NCBI GenBank assembly: GCA_028023455.1
Contig: JAQFVV010000018.1
Location: 3,871,800 to 3,935,799 of the forward strand
DNA: 64,000 bases
Direction of reading: 5' to 3'
From: Epiperipatus broadwayi
Lineage: Eukaryota > Onychophora > Udeonychophora > Euonychophora > Peripatidae
The position numbers were made by a program, and so were the translations under genes. Each line of letters starts with the position of its first letter. Position 1 is the first letter of the stretch. Of the stretch, positions 1 through 12,388 are shown in pieces. A model generated the notes under the pieces. That model was not told the DNA's origin. It worked only from the letters and a program-made list of their open reading frames with translations, and did not search any database.

Positions 1-1624
1 ATATACATACATCCAAGAATTGACAATTTTCTCTAACGTGATAGTTTCTTCACTTTAACTAGAATGCATTCTAATATTAAACGGATAAAGAAATAAAACA
101 ATGGAATAAGTTGACTTTTGAAGGAAAACTAAACAAGTGAATTTTGAAAGGTAGTAAATAATTTTATATGTATAAATGATATATAAATATATTTTTGAGA
201 TCGATATTCATTTTTTTTTTACTTTTATTTTTCATTATAAAAATATAACGTTTTATAAATATTCAATTCAAGCGTCTTGTTTTCTAACAGCAATAAACGT
301 TTAACAGGTGTCAAAATTAACACTTAAGTAATTTAAAACCTTAAAGTATGGCTTATAAGTTTGGGTTGCATATGAGTTGTTATGTATATTTTAATAAGTA
401 AATTTATATTCGCAAATGTTTATTATAAAAATTGTTTTATTATTAATTTATTTCCATTTTTTTTTTAACTTTATATAATGATTCTTATGCATACCAAAAC
501 AATAATTTATATATATTTGCTGTATATAATATTTTTTTATTTATTATTTTAAATATCTGAAAAATATAAATATGGATTTGTATTTATATTAATACCTACT
601 TGTTAAGCACAGATATGTCTTTATTTATTTAATATATATACTTATTGCAAGTATATATGTATATTTATTATTTGGGTTTGTATTTAAAACATTGATATTA
701 CCTAAAATTAAACCATAATATAAAAATAAAGGATGTACTATTTGTTTTATAAGTAATGCCTTTGTAATTTATTTGAAAGTGTATTAATATTTTATTCTTA
801 TTTTTCTTTTAGTGCCAAAGTCATTATGAAATTAATTGAATTCACAATTTAATAGAGGATAACTACGTATTTCACTTATTATTTAGTCTTTAAGTTACTT
901 ACACATATTATTATTCATTGATATGTTTAGATATACATAAATTTACATAATAGATGTGTATATTGGATTTAATAGAATTACCTTTGTTTCTGATATATAT
1001 ATTTGATTAGTTAGTCATATCAACCTTGAAAATAAATTATAATGATAGATCTCATTGCTCTGTATGATTTTAGATTTATTTCATGTATAGCTAGTTGGAA
1101 GGGCATATAAACAATTTATTTAAATATAACTGGGATAATTTTGTCTTTCTTCATTTAAATTATACAATTTATTATATTAGGCTTTCTCAACAATTGGATT
1201 CATTTAGATTATATATATTCCATTACGTTTATCATCCAATGTTTGAAGCATTATTTTCTTCTCATATATTGATGTTCCATTACATTTGAGGTATAATATG
1301 TTTATATGATATATTGTCCATTACATTTGGCACCACAAACTGTTGGTCCCAGTTAACTGATGATTGGTATAATGGAGTAAAAGTATGTTCCATTACATTT
1401 GGACGCCACAACGTGGTCAGCATAATATGTTCGTTTAATTATTCATTACATTTGGTGTCTCAAAGTTAGGGGCTTGGTTAACTAATGATTATTGTTGCAA
1501 AAGTTCATATGTTTATTTTCATTTGAGATCATATAAAGATACATTCCATTATATTTGGCTTTCCCAATGTTTGGGGCCTTCTTTCTTCAATTTAAATGGA
1601 ATGCAGCAAGTACATTCCATTACA
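1..1624 (+). repeat. 5' LTR, 3' portion only
   Basis: Matches 6708-8330 almost base for base; differences are about a dozen substitutions and a few homopolymer or dinucleotide length changes. If the LTR starts at the TGTAA corresponding to 5876, about 830 bp of this copy lie to the left of the window. A 64-codon ORF at 1095-1289 is identical in both LTRs (7802-7996), but it is shared because the LTRs are copies and shows no recognisable domain, so I do not call it a gene. Confidence 0.75.
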
Positions 1625-1650
1625 TTTGGCGCAACAACTAGGGCTCGAAA

Positions 1651-1652
<2 letters not shown>
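1170..1652 (+). repeat. Array of about eight LTR-end/PBS-like modules
   Basis: A motif of the form TTCCATTACATTTGG followed by a CAAC/CAATG core and a G-rich run recurs at about 1170-1201, 1217-1250, 1274-1290 (short), 1317-1352, 1388-1421, 1440-1479, 1543-1580 and finally 1613-1652, which spans the real LTR end and primer-binding site. Spacing is irregular (about 40-100 bp). The same array is in the 3' LTR, where the last module is cut at 8330. Each module resembles the LTR terminus plus its tRNA primer-binding site, in varying states of decay. Confidence 0.6.
1627..1650 (+). promoter_or_regulatory. Primer-binding site, tRNA-Lys type
   Basis: Starts TGGCGC and continues with CAAC, then GGGCTCGAA. 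This fits, with a few mismatches and a small insertion, the complement of the 3' end of metazoan tRNA-Lys (CUU), whose PBS has the form TGGCGCCCAAC-GTGGGGCTCGAA. It sits two bases after the end of the 5' LTR, the normal place for minus-strand priming. The match to tRNA-Lys is from family knowledge, not a search. Confidence 0.6.
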
Positions 1653-3155
<1,503 letters not shown>

Positions 3156-3347
3156 ATTTATTATTGTTATAGTGATAGAAGAGACTTTTTATAAGCCAAT
3201 AAGTTTATGAGTTCTAACAACTGAAATTTAGATTGTCGGATAGCTATTATGTATCATAAAATTAAAAAGGCTTGTACTTTGCTTAGTTGAGTAATTGCTT
3301 GTTGGAATAATGATTGGAGATGGTGAGCCCTTGATCTGTGGTAATTA

Positions 3348-3355
3348 CTACATAG

Positions 3356-3389
<34 letters not shown>

Positions 3390-3396
3390 CTATGTA

Positions 3397-3451
<55 letters not shown>
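3348..3451. repeat. (AT)n palindrome just upstream of the gag-like ORF
   Basis: CTACATAGAAATAT at 3348 and its reverse complement ending at 3398 flank an (AT)n core, and a second pure (AT)n tract runs 3398-3451, ending about 40 bp before the likely ORF start. Confidence 0.95.
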
Positions 3452-3454
<3 letters not shown>

Positions 3455-3488
3455 TATTTTTTTGTATAATATTACAGTACTAGTAATA

Positions 3489-5096
3489 ATGGATAATAGT
3501 AATGAAATGCCAGTTAGTGGTGATTTTGATTTAAGAGAATTTATGGAAAAATTTAGAGCAGAATTAAAAGCAGATCTTAGAGCTGAGATGAAAACCAACT
3601 TAAAAACCAACTCTGATGAACTTAGAGCTGAGATAAAAATAAATTCTGATGAACTTTCCCAGAAACTAGAATCTAGATTAAAAACAAATTCTGATGAACT
3701 TTCCCAGAAACTAGAATCTAGATTAAAAACAAATTCTGATGAACTTTCCCAGAAACTAGAGACTAGTTTAAAAACTAACTCTGATGAACTAAAAGAGGAA
3801 CTTAGAACTGAGATGAAAGTCAATTCTAATGAACTTTCTAGGGAATTAAAAGATGAATTAAAAGCTCTGGTAGATAATAGTGTTAGGAGAGTAGAAATAA
3901 AATTTGAGGTAAAAATGGAAGAATATAAAGAACCTTTAGATGTGACTAGTGAAAATATTAATGACAATAAAGAGTATGTTAAAATAGTTGATAGATTCTT
4001 AGAAATAAAATTAAATTCACAAAAGCAATCAGAAAAAGTAGAATTAAGTTGTGAAAGATTAAAGGACACTGTTCAGAATTTAGAAATTGGACAGTTAGGT
4101 TTTCAATGGTTAGACAATAGTACTCTAGAGTTAAGAGAAATGAAAATGCATTATAATAAAATGAATGAAGGTGTTCAAACTTTAGAAGTTGAATTAAGTT
4201 CACCAGAAAAGATTAAAATTAACTCTCAAAAATCACTAGAAAGAACAGAATGTGTTTCTCAAAGTCAATGTAAAGAAAGTGTCAAGATAGATCAAAAATA
4301 TTCTTGTAAGTTCTTTTTGTACACCAATTTTAAAAGTAACAATCGGAGTTTTGAACAGAAGTTGTTTAGTATGAATTTTCATAGGAAGTTTATGGATCAT
4401 GTGTATTCATATAACTTGGATGCAAGGGATTATTACTATTGTAATAAACCACTTGAAAGGCAAAACTCAATATATAAATGTAGTTCTTTTCAATCTATAG
4501 CCAATGATGGTAGAGTGCATGCAAAATGTTTACTATATAGTAACATGAGTGTTGAATTTAAGAAATTTTGTCTGGATATGACAAATTATATTAGTCATAA
4601 GACATTATCTTATAAAGAAAATTATCATGGTAATTTTGTATGGTACCAAGAAAGTGTATTTTTAGATATATTAGAACATAAATATTTAAGTGGTAATTTG
4701 TACCATTGTTGCAATAGAAATGACTTATTTTACAAGTATGCCAGCAGGACAAATTTAGTAAGATATATCTTATTGAAATTTGAGAGAAATAAAAAGGTAA
4801 AGAAATCTAAAGAGAATTTTCTTTATGAAAATTGTAATAGAAGGATGAAAGTAGGCAAAGCAAAAGTTAAACTTAAAGTTGTAGATGGAATGATAAATAA
4901 TATTGATTTTCTTAGAGAGAATATTGACAAGGAAAGAGATGTAGGGAAAGCAAAAGTAAAATTTAAAAGAATGAATAAAAAGATATTTGATCTGAATCTT
5001 GGTAGAAGGATGATTGATGAGGAAAAAGAAATTGGCAAAGCCAAAATTAAACTTAAAATAAGAAGTGATGATGTGATTAGTAAAGATTTTCTTTGA
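3489..5096 (+). CDS. Gag-like coiled-coil protein of the LTR element
   Basis: The open frame begins at 3462, but the Met at 3489 is a likelier start because the nine codons before it are hydrophobic and lie at the microsatellite edge. The protein is about 535 residues. The first 150 or so are charged and heptad-like, with three near-identical 15-residue units (form DELSQKLESRLKTNS, about 3648-3782) and looser flanking units, indicating a coiled coil. The centre (about residues 250-430) is Cys/Tyr-rich, without a CCHC knuckle that I can find. The C-terminus has at least three basic units of the form GKAKVKLK about 40 residues apart, a plausible nucleic-acid-binding tail. Position between PBS and PPT supports a gag role: coat assembly in the cytoplasm. 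I do not recognise the family from sequence alone. The frame stops at TGA 5094-5096 inside a fourth basic unit. Confidence 0.6.
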   Translation: MDNSNEMPVSGDFDLREFMEKFRAELKADLRAEMKTNLKTNSDELRAEIKINSDELSQKLESRLKTNSDELSQKLESRLKTNSDELSQKLETSLKTNSDELKEELRTEMKVNSNELSRELKDELKALVDNSVRRVEIKFEVKMEEYKEPLDVTSENINDNKEYVKIVDRFLEIKLNSQKQSEKVELSCERLKDTVQNLEIGQLGFQWLDNSTLELREMKMHYNKMNEGVQTLEVELSSPEKIKINSQKSLERTECVSQSQCKESVKIDQKYSCKFFLYTNFKSNNRSFEQKLFSMNFHRKFMDHVYSYNLDARDYYYCNKPLERQNSIYKCSSFQSIANDGRVHAKCLLYSNMSVEFKKFCLDMTNYISHKTLSYKENYHGNFVWYQESVFLDILEHKYLSGNLYHCCNRNDLFYKYASRTNLVRYILLKFERNKKVKKSKENFLYENCNRRMKVGKAKVKLKVVDGMINNIDFLRENIDKERDVGKAKVKFKRMNKKIFDLNLGRRMIDEEKEIGKAKIKLKIRSDDVISKDFL

Positions 5097-5661
5097 GAAA
5101 ATATAGCTAAGGAAAGAGATTTAAGTAAACCTAAAGTTAAACTGAAAAGAATTAATATAGAACAGGATAATATTAATGGTGTAAAACAAAATGATTTTCA
5201 AGAATTCTTTAATTGTAGAAGTTGTATCACATCAATCTGATTTGCAATTTTTAAAGGATTATTTAGAAAAATTGAATGAATACCATTCAAAATTGCCCAG
5301 AGAATTGTTTTTAATTGAACATAGAACAAGTGAAGTAAAATAAAGACTTACTCAAGTCGATGATGTTTATCAAGATAGTCAAAGGAAAGGTAATAGATTA
5401 TCTGATAAAATAGCAACTGTTATTGATAAAGTTAAAAATTGTGTTAGTGCTTATGATCAAGTTACTATTTATGTAAAGGATATAGATGCAGAATCTAAGG
5501 AGTTCATAGCAAAATCTTTAGGTACTTATCTCAAAATTATTCAAAAGCAATTGAATTATACCAAAATGCTATATGAAAATCTTGTAAATCAAAGCAAACT
5601 TCTTCACAAAGTTCAACATACTGGAAATTCTTTTCAAGAAGAATTAAAAAGGCACTTTTGA
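5097..5661 (+). pseudogene. Broken continuation of the gag-like frame
   Basis: Directly after the TGA at 5094 the same frame continues through a fourth basic repeat unit (about 5097-5155), so the stop interrupts a once longer protein. Around 5206 the coding pattern moves to a different frame and runs to a TGA at 5659-5661, with one more stop (TAA 5341-5343). This part is rich in Lys, Glu, Leu and Gln with few Pro or Gly, again coiled-coil-like. No enzyme motif is seen. It could be the C-terminal part of gag or a second structural ORF. Confidence 0.5.
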
Positions 5662-5858
5662 TTATTATTATTTTTTTTTAAAGAAAACTTGGACAAATAT
5701 CTAGATGATCTGAAAGATAGATATAAATAAATGAATATGGTTATTAATATGAAAAATAATATTCTTTAAACCATGTTAGTCCTTAGAAAGATTACAAATT
5801 TGAGAAGTTTTTCGATATCTCATAATTCATTAGTTATCTGCAAAGACATTTTTTTTCC

Positions 5859-5875
5859 GGTGGATTAGGGGGTAT
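5859..5875 (+). promoter_or_regulatory. Polypurine-like tract before the 3' LTR
   Basis: GGTGGATTAGGGGG followed by TAT lies immediately 5' of TGTAA at 5876, the expected place for plus-strand priming. It is purine-rich but interrupted by T residues, so it is a weak polypurine tract; the call rests on position. Confidence 0.5.
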
Positions 5876-8330
5876 TGTAAATATCGATAAGTCTATCTAT
5901 ATTTTAAAAATTGTCATTTGTTATTAAAAAAAAAATCTCTTTGAGTTGATGTTTATATATGAAGTATTATTATTGTTTATGGTTATTAGGTATAGTTATT
6001 GTTTGAAGTTATTATTTTATTTATATGTTGATGGTACATCATTATGAATATTTAATTATTATAAATAAATAAAGACATATAAATTGTTGATTATATAAAA
6101 AAATTATTTTATTTGCAGTGATTATTAAAAAAATGCAATATTATTATTTATGTATATTTTTAAAGCTGTCAAATAAATTTTCAATTTAATATTTTTTATA
6201 TATATGCTTGATATTTTATTTTTTTTAATGTTAATTGTTTAAAATAAAACATGTGTAACAATGGTTTTCAAAACAGCATTTGCTAGCACGTGGAACAACA
6301 GCAACAACAAGAAGAGGCCATTATTATTATTAAGATAGTAATAAAACCAACTGAAGGATAAAAATTTGTTGTATTTTTTTTTCTTTGAAATTACCATTCT
6401 TCAGAATATTGGAATAAGATAGATTTCTATGGTAAATACATAAATCATGACAGGCTAATAGAGATATATCGCAGCCAAGAGGCTGCACCATTTCTTTCAT
6501 TTATTCCAAGGCAATTTAAAAAGAAAAACTAAGCAAATTTCAATACATGTATTTCATCGCGTCTGAAGCCGAAATTTGACATAGCTATCTGGAATCTATA
6601 ATGGTCAATCTAATAATAATCTGGAGGTAACTAGAATTAATATATTGGATTCAACATTTCAATTTATTTATTTATTTTTCAAGGAAAGAAATTTTAGAAG
6701 GATAAAAATATACATACATCCAAGAATTGACAATTTTCTCTAACGTGATAGTTTCTTCACTTTAACTAGAATGCATTCTAATATTAAACGGATAAAGAAA
6801 TAAAACAATGGAATAAGTTGACTTTTGAAGGAAAACTAAACAAGTGAATTTTGAAAGGTAGTAAATAATTTTATATGTATAAATGATATATAAATATATT
6901 TTTGAGATCGATATTCTTTTTTTTTTACTTTTATTTTTCATTATAAAAATATAACGTTTTATAAATATTCAATTCAAGCGTCTTGTTTTCTAACAGCAAT
7001 AAACGTTTAACAGGTGTCAAAATTAACACTTAAGTAATTTAAAATCTTAAAGTATGGCTTATAAGTTTGGGTTGCATATGAGTTGTTATGTATATTTTAA
7101 TAAGTAAATTTATATTCGCAAATGTTTATTATAAAAATTGTTTTATTATTAATTTATTTCCATTTTTTTTTTAACTTTATATAATGATTCTTATGCAGAC
7201 CAAAACAATAATTTATATATATTTGCTGTATATAATATTTTTTTTTTTTTTTTTATTTTGAATATCTGAAAAATATAAATATGGATTTGTATTTATATTA
7301 ATACCTACTTGTTAAGCACAGATATGTCTTTATTTATTTAATATATATACTTATTGCAAGTATATATGTATATTTATTATTTGGGTTTGTATTTAAAACA
7401 TTGATATTACCTAAAATTAAACCATAATATAAAAATAAAGGATGTACTATTTGTTTTATAAGTAATGCCTTTGTAATTTATTTGAAAGTGTATTAATATT
7501 TTATTCTTATTTTTCTTTTAGTGCCAAAGTCATTATGAAATTAATTGAATTCACAATTTAATAGAGGATAACTAAGTATTTCACTTATTATTTAGTCTTT
7601 AAGTTACTTACACATATTATTATTCATTGATATGTTTAGATATACATAAATTTACATAATAGATGTGTATATTGGATTTAATAGAATTCCCTTTGTTTCT
7701 GATATATATTTGATTAGTTAGTCATATCAACCTTGAAAATAAATTATAATGATAGATCTCATTGCTCTGTATGATTTTAGATTTATTTCATGTATAGCTA
7801 GTTGGAAGGGCATATAAACAATTTATTTAAATATAACTGGGATAATTTTGTCTTTCTTCATTTAAATTATACAATTTATTATATTAGGCTTTCTCAACAA
7901 TTGGATTCATTTAGATTATATATATTCCATTACGTTTATCATCCAATGTTTGAAGCATTATTTTCTTCTCATATATTGATGTTCCATTACATTTGAGGTA
8001 TAATATGTTTATATGATATATTGTCCATTACATTTGGCACCACAAACTGTTGGTCCCAGTTAACTGATGATTGGTATAATGGAGTAAAAGTATGTTCCAT
8101 TACATTTGAACACCACAACATGGTCAGCATAATATGTTCATTTAATTATTCATTACATTTGGTGTATCAAAGTTAGGGGCTTGGTTAACTAATGATTATT
8201 GTTGCAAAGGTTCATATGTTTATTTTCATTTGAGATCATATAAAGATACATTCCATTATATTTGGCTTTCCCAATGTTTGGGGCCTTCTTTCTTCAATTT
8301 AAATGGAATGCAGCAAGTACATTCCATTAC
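5876..8330 (+). repeat. 3' LTR (about 2.45 kb)
   Basis: Begins TGTAAATATCG after the purine-rich tract and ends ATTCCATTAC at 8330, where it meets (AT)n. Bases 6708-8330 match 1-1623; 5876-6707 would match sequence left of the window. The terminal A expected from TTACA is replaced by T at 8331, at the microsatellite junction. It repeats the module array (about 7877-8330). Several differences from the 5' copy are CG to CA changes, for example around 8109-8142. Confidence 0.7.
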
Positions 8331-8334
8331 TATA

Positions 8335-8394
<60 letters not shown>
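8331..8394. repeat. (AT)n tract at the insertion site
   Basis: About 64 bp of TA repeats with one TACA interruption, immediately after the 3' LTR. It is probably the target of insertion. Small ORFs reading through it are artefacts of the repeat. Confidence 0.95.
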
Positions 8395-8395
<1 letters not shown>

Positions 8396-11300
8396 AGAGA
8401 GACAAAGAATATTTATATGCACTAATAAACTAATTCCATTGGGATTTATTGTGTAGAGATATTTACATCTAGGGTATATAAGCTTTTTTGTATGAAGATT
8501 TCATAGCAATCGAAGAAGTGTATTTCGCGATTTTTTTAATGAACATTCATTTAATTTAATGATATATTAGCATTTTATATCCATATATGGCTCAAGGCAA
8601 AATGAAATTTAAGCTTTCCATCCATTTAAAAAAATTATAACGTTTTCAATTTCATTTCAGTGGCAACAAAATAGTCATTTTTATAATATATATAGAAATA
8701 TATTTATCCGCGAAATAATTAAGTAATATAAATACTTTTCTATAAATTTATGACTTTTTATTTTTTATTTTTTTTAAAATATCATAATGTCATTGTAATC
8801 AGTCTCGTTATAGCATCATTATCATTACAAATTATTGTATTTCTAGATTTTTTTTTTTTTTTTGTCAAACTCTATTAAAATGCTGAAAATAATTATTTCG
8901 CTAATTTAATACACAATTTGCAATACCTATTATTTTTTATTAAAAAAAGACAGAACAACTTTAATATTAATATCATCTAATTAAATGCTTATTAATTAAA
9001 TAAATCAGTTGTCATATTTTTAATGGCATTTCGTTTAAATTATTATTTGTAAATAGAATAAAATAATATAACATTTTAGTAGGCATCAAAACTTCTCTTA
9101 ATTACTTCTAACAATTTATCGTAAATGATATTGAATTTTTATGATTGTTCACTGATTGCCATTCATATATTTTTTATAAAACTGTAATTTTCTTTTTCAT
9201 CTTTTAACTTTATTAAATTTGACATTTTTTATAGCCAATTACTGCGTAAACTTTGGTTTTTATAGTAGCAAAACATTTGATATACTCTCAATTGTTTTAT
9301 ATATACCTATAATAAAATATGAAATTTCCCCAGGTAATAGTCTAGATAAAATTTCATCTTAATGTAACTAGGCATCAACTAATTAAAATTGGCAATGCCA
9401 TTCCATTTAATGTAATAATAGTATTTTTCTGACTTACCTCAAAATAAAAATGGAACTTTTTTATTTGTAACATTAGCTTATATAAAAACCATAAATCAAA
9501 CAGAATATAGACTATAGTGGAAGGTGTGATTTCAACTTGCATTGGCAAATTTTAATTGGTTGTTGTCTTATTATATTATAGATGAAAATATATTTCGATT
9601 ATTTTATAAAAGAAATCTAATTTTTTTCATGTTTACATCTATAAATTCTTGAAAAAAAAAAGCTTAATTGTTTGTGAAAACTTAAAGAAATTGTTCTACT
9701 GTGCATTTTCACACATATGTGAAAGGCTATTTGACTTGTGTATTTTTATAATTAACTATCTTTATTTAAGAATGATTTTTTTAAACTCTAATTTAACATT
9801 GAGGGAAAGTGAAAATCAAAAATGGGATTCTCTATAAATTATTTGATAAATACAATGTTAATGTAATTCCATTTCAAGGACTTATCATTTTTCTAACAAT
9901 GTTCATTTTGTTTTAAATTTTTGAATTCACAGCTAATCATTGATAAAATGCATTCTAGAATTGGCAAGACTACTTTGATTACAAATCATCTTGTAAAGAG
10001 CACAACTTCTATTAAAGTTACTTCAAACAATTTTGTTAATTTCTATTTGGCTAATTTTTAGTGTACAATATTTACAAATCATCTGATAAAAATTGGCACT
10101 ACCACTCTCTTCCAGAATCTTTTTATATGTTTCTGTATTTATGTGGAGATTTCAATTCTAATAGTAGTCTTTGCAGATATATAAATGAGGATTAAGAAAT
10201 TTGTTAACTTTTAGAATGGATGATTTAAACCACATATGCTTCACTTGTAATGCCAACAAGAATAAACATAATATTTAAGAAAATAATGAACAGAAACAAT
10301 TGTTGATTTAGATTTTCACACAAAAATGGTTCATATTACTGATATTAGTTAATTTTCCCCATAACAATATAAATCAAATATAATCACTTTTGGAATTCGT
10401 ATTTATAGTTAAAAGCTACTATAGTCAGAAAAAGAATTTAAGAAATGCTAATTATTGCTGTTACACTGGATGTTATGAACAAAATATTAGTTGTTTTTTT
10501 CCTACTTCCTCTTGCTATAGTTTGTTTAACAAAGCAATTTATTCCATGTTTGAACAAAATGAATATTGCTTTTTGTAGTCAAGTTTTGTCTGCCAAAAAT
10601 TTAGAAATTGCTGACAAACATGTAAAACTCATTTGAATAATGTCAGGAAAAAATAGAGAGAACCATAAATAAAACCCCTATAACATTCATTCATAAGGCA
10701 AGCTTGGAGGCTATTTAAAAATACTATTACAGATACTGCTAATCACATTGACAATCTTACAAATCAAACTTTAAAACCTAAGATTGGACACTTTTTTTCA
10801 CAATGTTTCTATAATATATTTATAATAAAACCAATTAATTTTGATTAAAAATAAACTTGCTCTAGATTATCTTAAAATAAAAAAGGTTGGATGGCATTCC
10901 AGAGTTTTTAAAAAATTTGAAGCATAAAACCAAAGTGAAGCCGGCAAATCTCTTAAGTAACTTATTCATATAGAAACTATTTCAAAAACTTGGCAGAAAT
11001 ACAAAACCAAATAAACTCAGCAATGATCAAACAAAATATTTGGCCAAATTATAACAAAATATTTATCAAAAGTTGAATGCCTTCATAGGCTGCTATAGAT
11101 TAACAAAAAACTGCAGGAACAAATTTTATCATGATCATTCTTATTAAAAAAAGTTTTCAAAATAAATTTAAATGATGCTGTATTTATATGTAATGATATT
11201 AACTGTTTATATTTCTATATGTAGTGTAATAAACATAATAAGTGTGCTTATTTGCAACTATAGAGAAGCTTGTTATTTCTATAAATTAAATACAGCTTAT

Positions 11301-11400
11301 CACTTTTGAGAACTTATGGCATTCTCATATTCATAGCAAGATGAAACAAGAATAATAATAGAAGAATGTGGCTAGATAACAACATCATAGCCACATTCAA
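8395..11400. other. Unassigned AT-rich DNA
   Basis: No gene supported. Short ORFs at 9649, 10390 and 10445 lack domains and are AT-driven. The part from about 10680 to 11160 has Lys/Asn/Leu-rich broken reading on the plus strand that could be the N-terminal region of the Penelope relic that follows, but I cannot show it. Confidence 0.4.
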
Positions 11401-11406
11401 CAACCA

Positions 11407-12388
11407 ATCATAACGTGATGTTGGCTGGCCTATGGGTCTTGCCCTCAGTGAAATTATTTCTAGCCTATATTTAAATCACTTTGAAAATATTTGTTCCTCC
11501 ACATATCATACACACTTCAGATCTTATATATACATGGTATCCATATGACATTCTCACTGCTGCACCAAAACCTTCAATTAAAAATATAAAAGCAAATCTA
11601 CAAAGCCATTCAGCTTAACTGCTAACAATAGACTGGAAAGATTCACACCATTTTTGCTTGAACTAGTTAGGTCTGATAATATAAAAAATCAGCTCTTATC
11701 TTGATTATTTTATTGATATAAAACTGCACTTGGATCAATCTATCTTCCTTTCTATCACATGGAACCATGCTCTGTGTAAGAAGAAGCATCCAGTAAGGCA
11801 AACATAATCTTATATTTTAAATATTCAACATCAGTTGGATGTAAACACAGTTTTTTTTAAAAAAAAAATGCAATTTTGCAGAAAATTAAATTTTACCCCC
11901 CCCCCTCCATTGATGAGAGATCATGTATTTTTTTAACCATACATACCTACCTTAACAAAACCTTTAATAAAACATTTTCTTCAACTTATTGCCTTACTTT
12001 CCACACTCCTCCTTCAACTAATAGACTACTGAACAACTCCAAAGATAGTGTTGAATCTGATCCTATCTCTAACATCGTTTATAAAATTAAATGCTCTCAA
12101 ACTTGATGTCAATCAATCTATTATAGGGAATCCCGAGCATCCTTTTTTACTTCCGAGCACCAATATTTATACAAAAGAGACTCTGATAAGCCAGAACATA
12201 TCTATAATCCTTGAGCATCAAAAGATGACAGGATATTCATTTATTGCCTTCTGCAATCATTCAGTACATTAAAAGAAATTATTCAAATAGAAAAATCAGG
12301 GAGGCTGGCTCTATAGCCAATAATACGAATGTTATCAATCTTAGAGACTCAACCTTCCCTCTGTCCAAAAAAACGGGTGCTCTAATTT
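11407..12388 (+). pseudogene. Penelope-like element relic: RT plus GIY-YIG remains
   Basis: Near 11422-11490 one frame reads MGLALSEIISSLYLNHFE, which fits the G-MG-LSP-A-LYME-FE block of Penelope-like reverse transcriptases just before the catalytic YxDD region; the YxDD equivalent (about 11525-11560) is destroyed by frameshift. Near 11990-12100 another frame reads LTFHTPPSTNRLLNNSKDS and SNIVYKIKCS, typical of the linker and the start of the GIY-YIG endonuclease domain. At about 12298-12385 a further frame keeps an EAGSIA...NVINLRD-like block seen at the end of these proteins. Many stops and frameshifts: dead. Known role of the family: TPRT retrotransposition with RT and GIY-YIG nuclease. 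Confidence 0.6.

Noticed and set aside
1095-1289. 64-codon ORF present identically at 7802-7996
   Set aside because: Identity follows from the LTR duplication; composition is AT-driven and no domain is visible.
3648-3782. CTGATGA hammerhead cores in the gag-like ORF repeats
   Set aside because: CTGATGAACT is part of the repeated codons for SDEL; no stem II or GAAA follows.
3254-4069. 271-codon minus-strand ORF opposite the gag-like frame
   Set aside because: Shadow of the plus-strand repeats and microsatellite; Ser/Leu/Phe-rich antisense of a coiled coil.
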